This document shows, piece after piece, positions 62,553-64,000 of a stretch of 64,000 bases of DNA. The stretch's first letter is position 1, and every line of letters begins with the position of its first letter. The position numbers and the translations under genes were made by a program. A model generated the notes under the pieces. That model saw nothing but the letters and a program-made list of their open reading frames with translations, searched no databases and was not told the DNA's origin. This stretch comes from UBA969 sp041694635 (GTDB lineage: Bacteria; Planctomycetota; Planctomycetia; Gemmatales; Gemmataceae), in the NCBI GenBank assembly GCA_041694635.1, contig JBDNHI010000096.1, positions 1 to 64,000 on the forward strand. Reading direction: 5' to 3'.

Positions 62553-63337
62553 TCAATTTAATAATGGTGGCAGTTTTTCTTGGGTCGGTTAGTTCGCTGG
62601 AAGATGCAGCCATTCTTAAAGGCTATTTGTTTTTTGAACAAGGTGAATATTTGAAAGCTCAGCAAAGTCTTTCCAATAGCTTGCCTAGGGCCCACGATGT
62701 TGCAAAAGCAACTTGGTTCCTTGCCTTAACGAATATTGCCTTGGCAAAACAAAGCACAGGCAATAATAAAGATGAACTTTTATCTAAAGCTGCAAGGCTG
62801 TTAGAAAGCCTTGCAGGGGCAAATTCTTCTTACTCTTATGCTGCAACACTTGCTTTTTGTGATTGCGTTTTGGCATCTTCAATGCGCAAAAACACCGATA
62901 ATATTGCAAAATGTCAGACCTTTTTGAAAAATGCGACTTTGTTCCCAGAACTTTCCATTAACGATCTTGATGTTATTGCTAATAGAAAATTTTATCTCGC
63001 TTTTTATAGCTTTCAAATAGAACCAGATTTAAAGTCAACGAACCAAAATAACAAAAATGAAGGTAATGATAATACAAGCCCCCAAACTAAATCTTCTAAT
63101 CCTTTAAATAATAAAGCCAATTCTGAAACCGATAAAAATACGAACTCCGAAAAGGGCGAAAAAACCAATTCTAATGCAGATGCAACTTCCGACAAATCTC
63201 AAGCCGGTAAGGGTAATTCTACCTTTCTTCCCTATCAAAAAAGTCTAAATAAAGTTACCAAGGAAGAAGCTGCAGAAATAATAAAGCAGGCAGCTTCTAA
63301 AATCCGAAAGTCCTCTAATTCAGAGGATAACCCCTAA
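62549..63337 (+). CDS. BatC-like exported protein, TPR-like with Asn/Ser-rich linker
   Basis: A 262-aa protein with a probable signal peptide (about 1-15), TPR-like helices (about 20-160: GYLFFEQGEYLKAQQSLSNSLPRAHDVAKATWFLALTNIALAK) and a low-complexity region rich in Asn, Ser and Lys (about 170-225). The C-terminus is helical. In Bat operons the third gene commonly encodes a TPR protein. It overlaps the preceding gene by 4 bp and the next by 1 bp. Confidence 0.65.
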   Translation: MINLIMVAVFLGSVSSLEDAAILKGYLFFEQGEYLKAQQSLSNSLPRAHDVAKATWFLALTNIALAKQSTGNNKDELLSKAARLLESLAGANSSYSYAATLAFCDCVLASSMRKNTDNIAKCQTFLKNATLFPELSINDLDVIANRKFYLAFYSFQIEPDLKSTNQNNKNEGNDNTSPQTKSSNPLNNKANSETDKNTNSEKGEKTNSNADATSDKSQAGKGNSTFLPYQKSLNKVTKEEAAEIIKQAASKIRKSSNSEDNP

Positions 63338-64000
63338 TGCCGATCAAACTGTTTTTTCTGGTTCTATTGGTCGTATTTTCAGTTACAGATCTCGTGCTTG
63401 CAACTAAGGAAGAAGCTTGGTTGCCCAGAAACCTACCTGAAGGTATGCCGTTTAGTGGTGCAGTGGGTGCGCATTTTCGCATAAGGTCGTATTTAAAAAG
63501 TTCGATAGTAAAGCTGGGTGATTTTTTAGAACTGCAAATTGAAATCAAAGCAAAAGGAAAAGTATTAGTTCCACCTAGTTCTATATATCTTGAAGAAATT
63601 TTATCGAATTCGGTGGATTATAAAATCGAATTATTTACTGAAGCTAGTGCGGTAAAAGAAAACCACTGGAGTTTTTGTTTTAAGATTTGGCCTAAGGCTG
63701 AAGGAAAGATTGTAATTCCCGAACTTCCTCTTGCTTATATTAATCCGGAAATTCCTTGGAAAAATCGTCAACTTATGATCGATTTTACAAATTCATTAGA
63801 AGTTGAAGTTTTAAAAAGAGAGGTTTTTGCAACGGAGATTCGGGGTCCAAATCTGGTTTTTGATCTTAAAGAATTGCGTAAGTTGCCTTGGATGATTAAT
63901 GCGAAAACTTTCGGGCTTGACGCATTGATGTGGATTTTTCTTACCCCACCTTTTTTGGTACTCAGCACTTTAATCTATTTCAATTATCGCAACGATTTAT
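63337..64000 (+). CDS. BatD-like protein, cut by window edge
   Basis: The first 221 codons are open to the window end. A signal peptide (about 1-23, ending LVLA/TKEE) is followed by a beta-rich domain (VKLGDFLELQIEIKAKGKVLVPPSSIYLEEIL; PKAEGKIVIPELPLAYINPE), which resembles the BatD/oxygen-tolerance family by pattern, and a transmembrane helix (about 196-218: LDALMWIFLTPPFLVLSTLIY). Its ATG overlaps the previous stop (TAATG), so it is the fourth gene of the operon. BatD proteins are usually longer, so much may lie beyond the edge. Confidence 0.6.
   Translation, partial: MPIKLFFLVLLVVFSVTDLVLATKEEAWLPRNLPEGMPFSGAVGAHFRIRSYLKSSIVKLGDFLELQIEIKAKGKVLVPPSSIYLEEILSNSVDYKIELFTEASAVKENHWSFCFKIWPKAEGKIVIPELPLAYINPEIPWKNRQLMIDFTNSLEVEVLKREVFATEIRGPNLVFDLKELRKLPWMINAKTFGLDALMWIFLTPPFLVLSTLIYFNYRNDL

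Overview
The window looks like a Planctomycetota chromosome, most likely of the order Gemmatales (family-level placement is an inference). Several lineage hallmarks support this: two DUF1559 pilin-like proteins, a DUF1592-type planctomycete cytochrome paired with a DUF1552 protein, two large eukaryotic-like Ser/Thr kinases (one fused to a periplasmic binding domain), many secreted proteins without known function, and an alternative complex III plus caa3 oxidase operon. By eye the base composition is AT-leaning (low to mid 40s % GC), except for one visibly GC-richer cassette near 8.95-12.9 kb.

Layout. 1-6.7 kb: the start of metG (minus strand, cut by the window edge), a DUF1559 protein, polX, a secreted redoxin/cytochrome/copper-monooxygenase-like fusion and a PseG-like protein. 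6.7-7.5 kb: a geneless stretch with a strongly foldable multi-stem RNA candidate. 7.5-12.9 kb: a sialate O-acetylesterase, then a DUF1592/DUF1552 cassette lying between two near-identical terminator hairpins. 12.9-16.9 kb: MFS transporter with HTH regulator, gamma-carbonic anhydrase-like protein, arginase-family and isochorismatase-family enzymes. 16.9-22.4 kb: aminotransferase, hemB, a Ser/Thr kinase and hemL. 22.5-26.4 kb: a run of exported proteins of unknown function.

26.40-26.70 kb (minus strand): a tRNA-Leu(UAA) gene interrupted in its anticodon loop, between U34 and A35, by a 219-nt group I intron. It has the core motifs and insertion site of the classic cyanobacterial/plastid tRNA-Leu intron and is the most striking element in the window. 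26.8-37.9 kb: SDR, calcineurin-like phosphoesterase, queG, a second DUF1559 protein, a lipoprotein, two small C-terminal-heme cytochromes, the RNA repair pair rtcB/archease downstream of fabH, a secreted alpha-helical protein, and rplU.

38.0-54.4 kb is energy metabolism: an aldehyde:ferredoxin oxidoreductase-type tungsto/molybdoenzyme with mobA, then a continuous plus-strand operon actABCDEF - membrane protein - SCO - ctaC(caa3 type)-ctaD-ctaE-ctaF closed by a clear terminator. Alternative complex III would oxidise quinol and pass electrons through its haem subunits to the caa3 oxidase; hemB and hemL elsewhere supply haem precursor. 54.6-60.3 kb (minus): TPR protein, sugar-phosphate isomerase-like protein and the kinase/periplasmic-binding fusion. 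60.6 kb to the end: a Bat-like operon (vWA protein, degenerate vWA-like protein, TPR-like protein, and a BatD-like protein cut by the window edge).

All functional calls come from reading motifs by eye; no database search was run.
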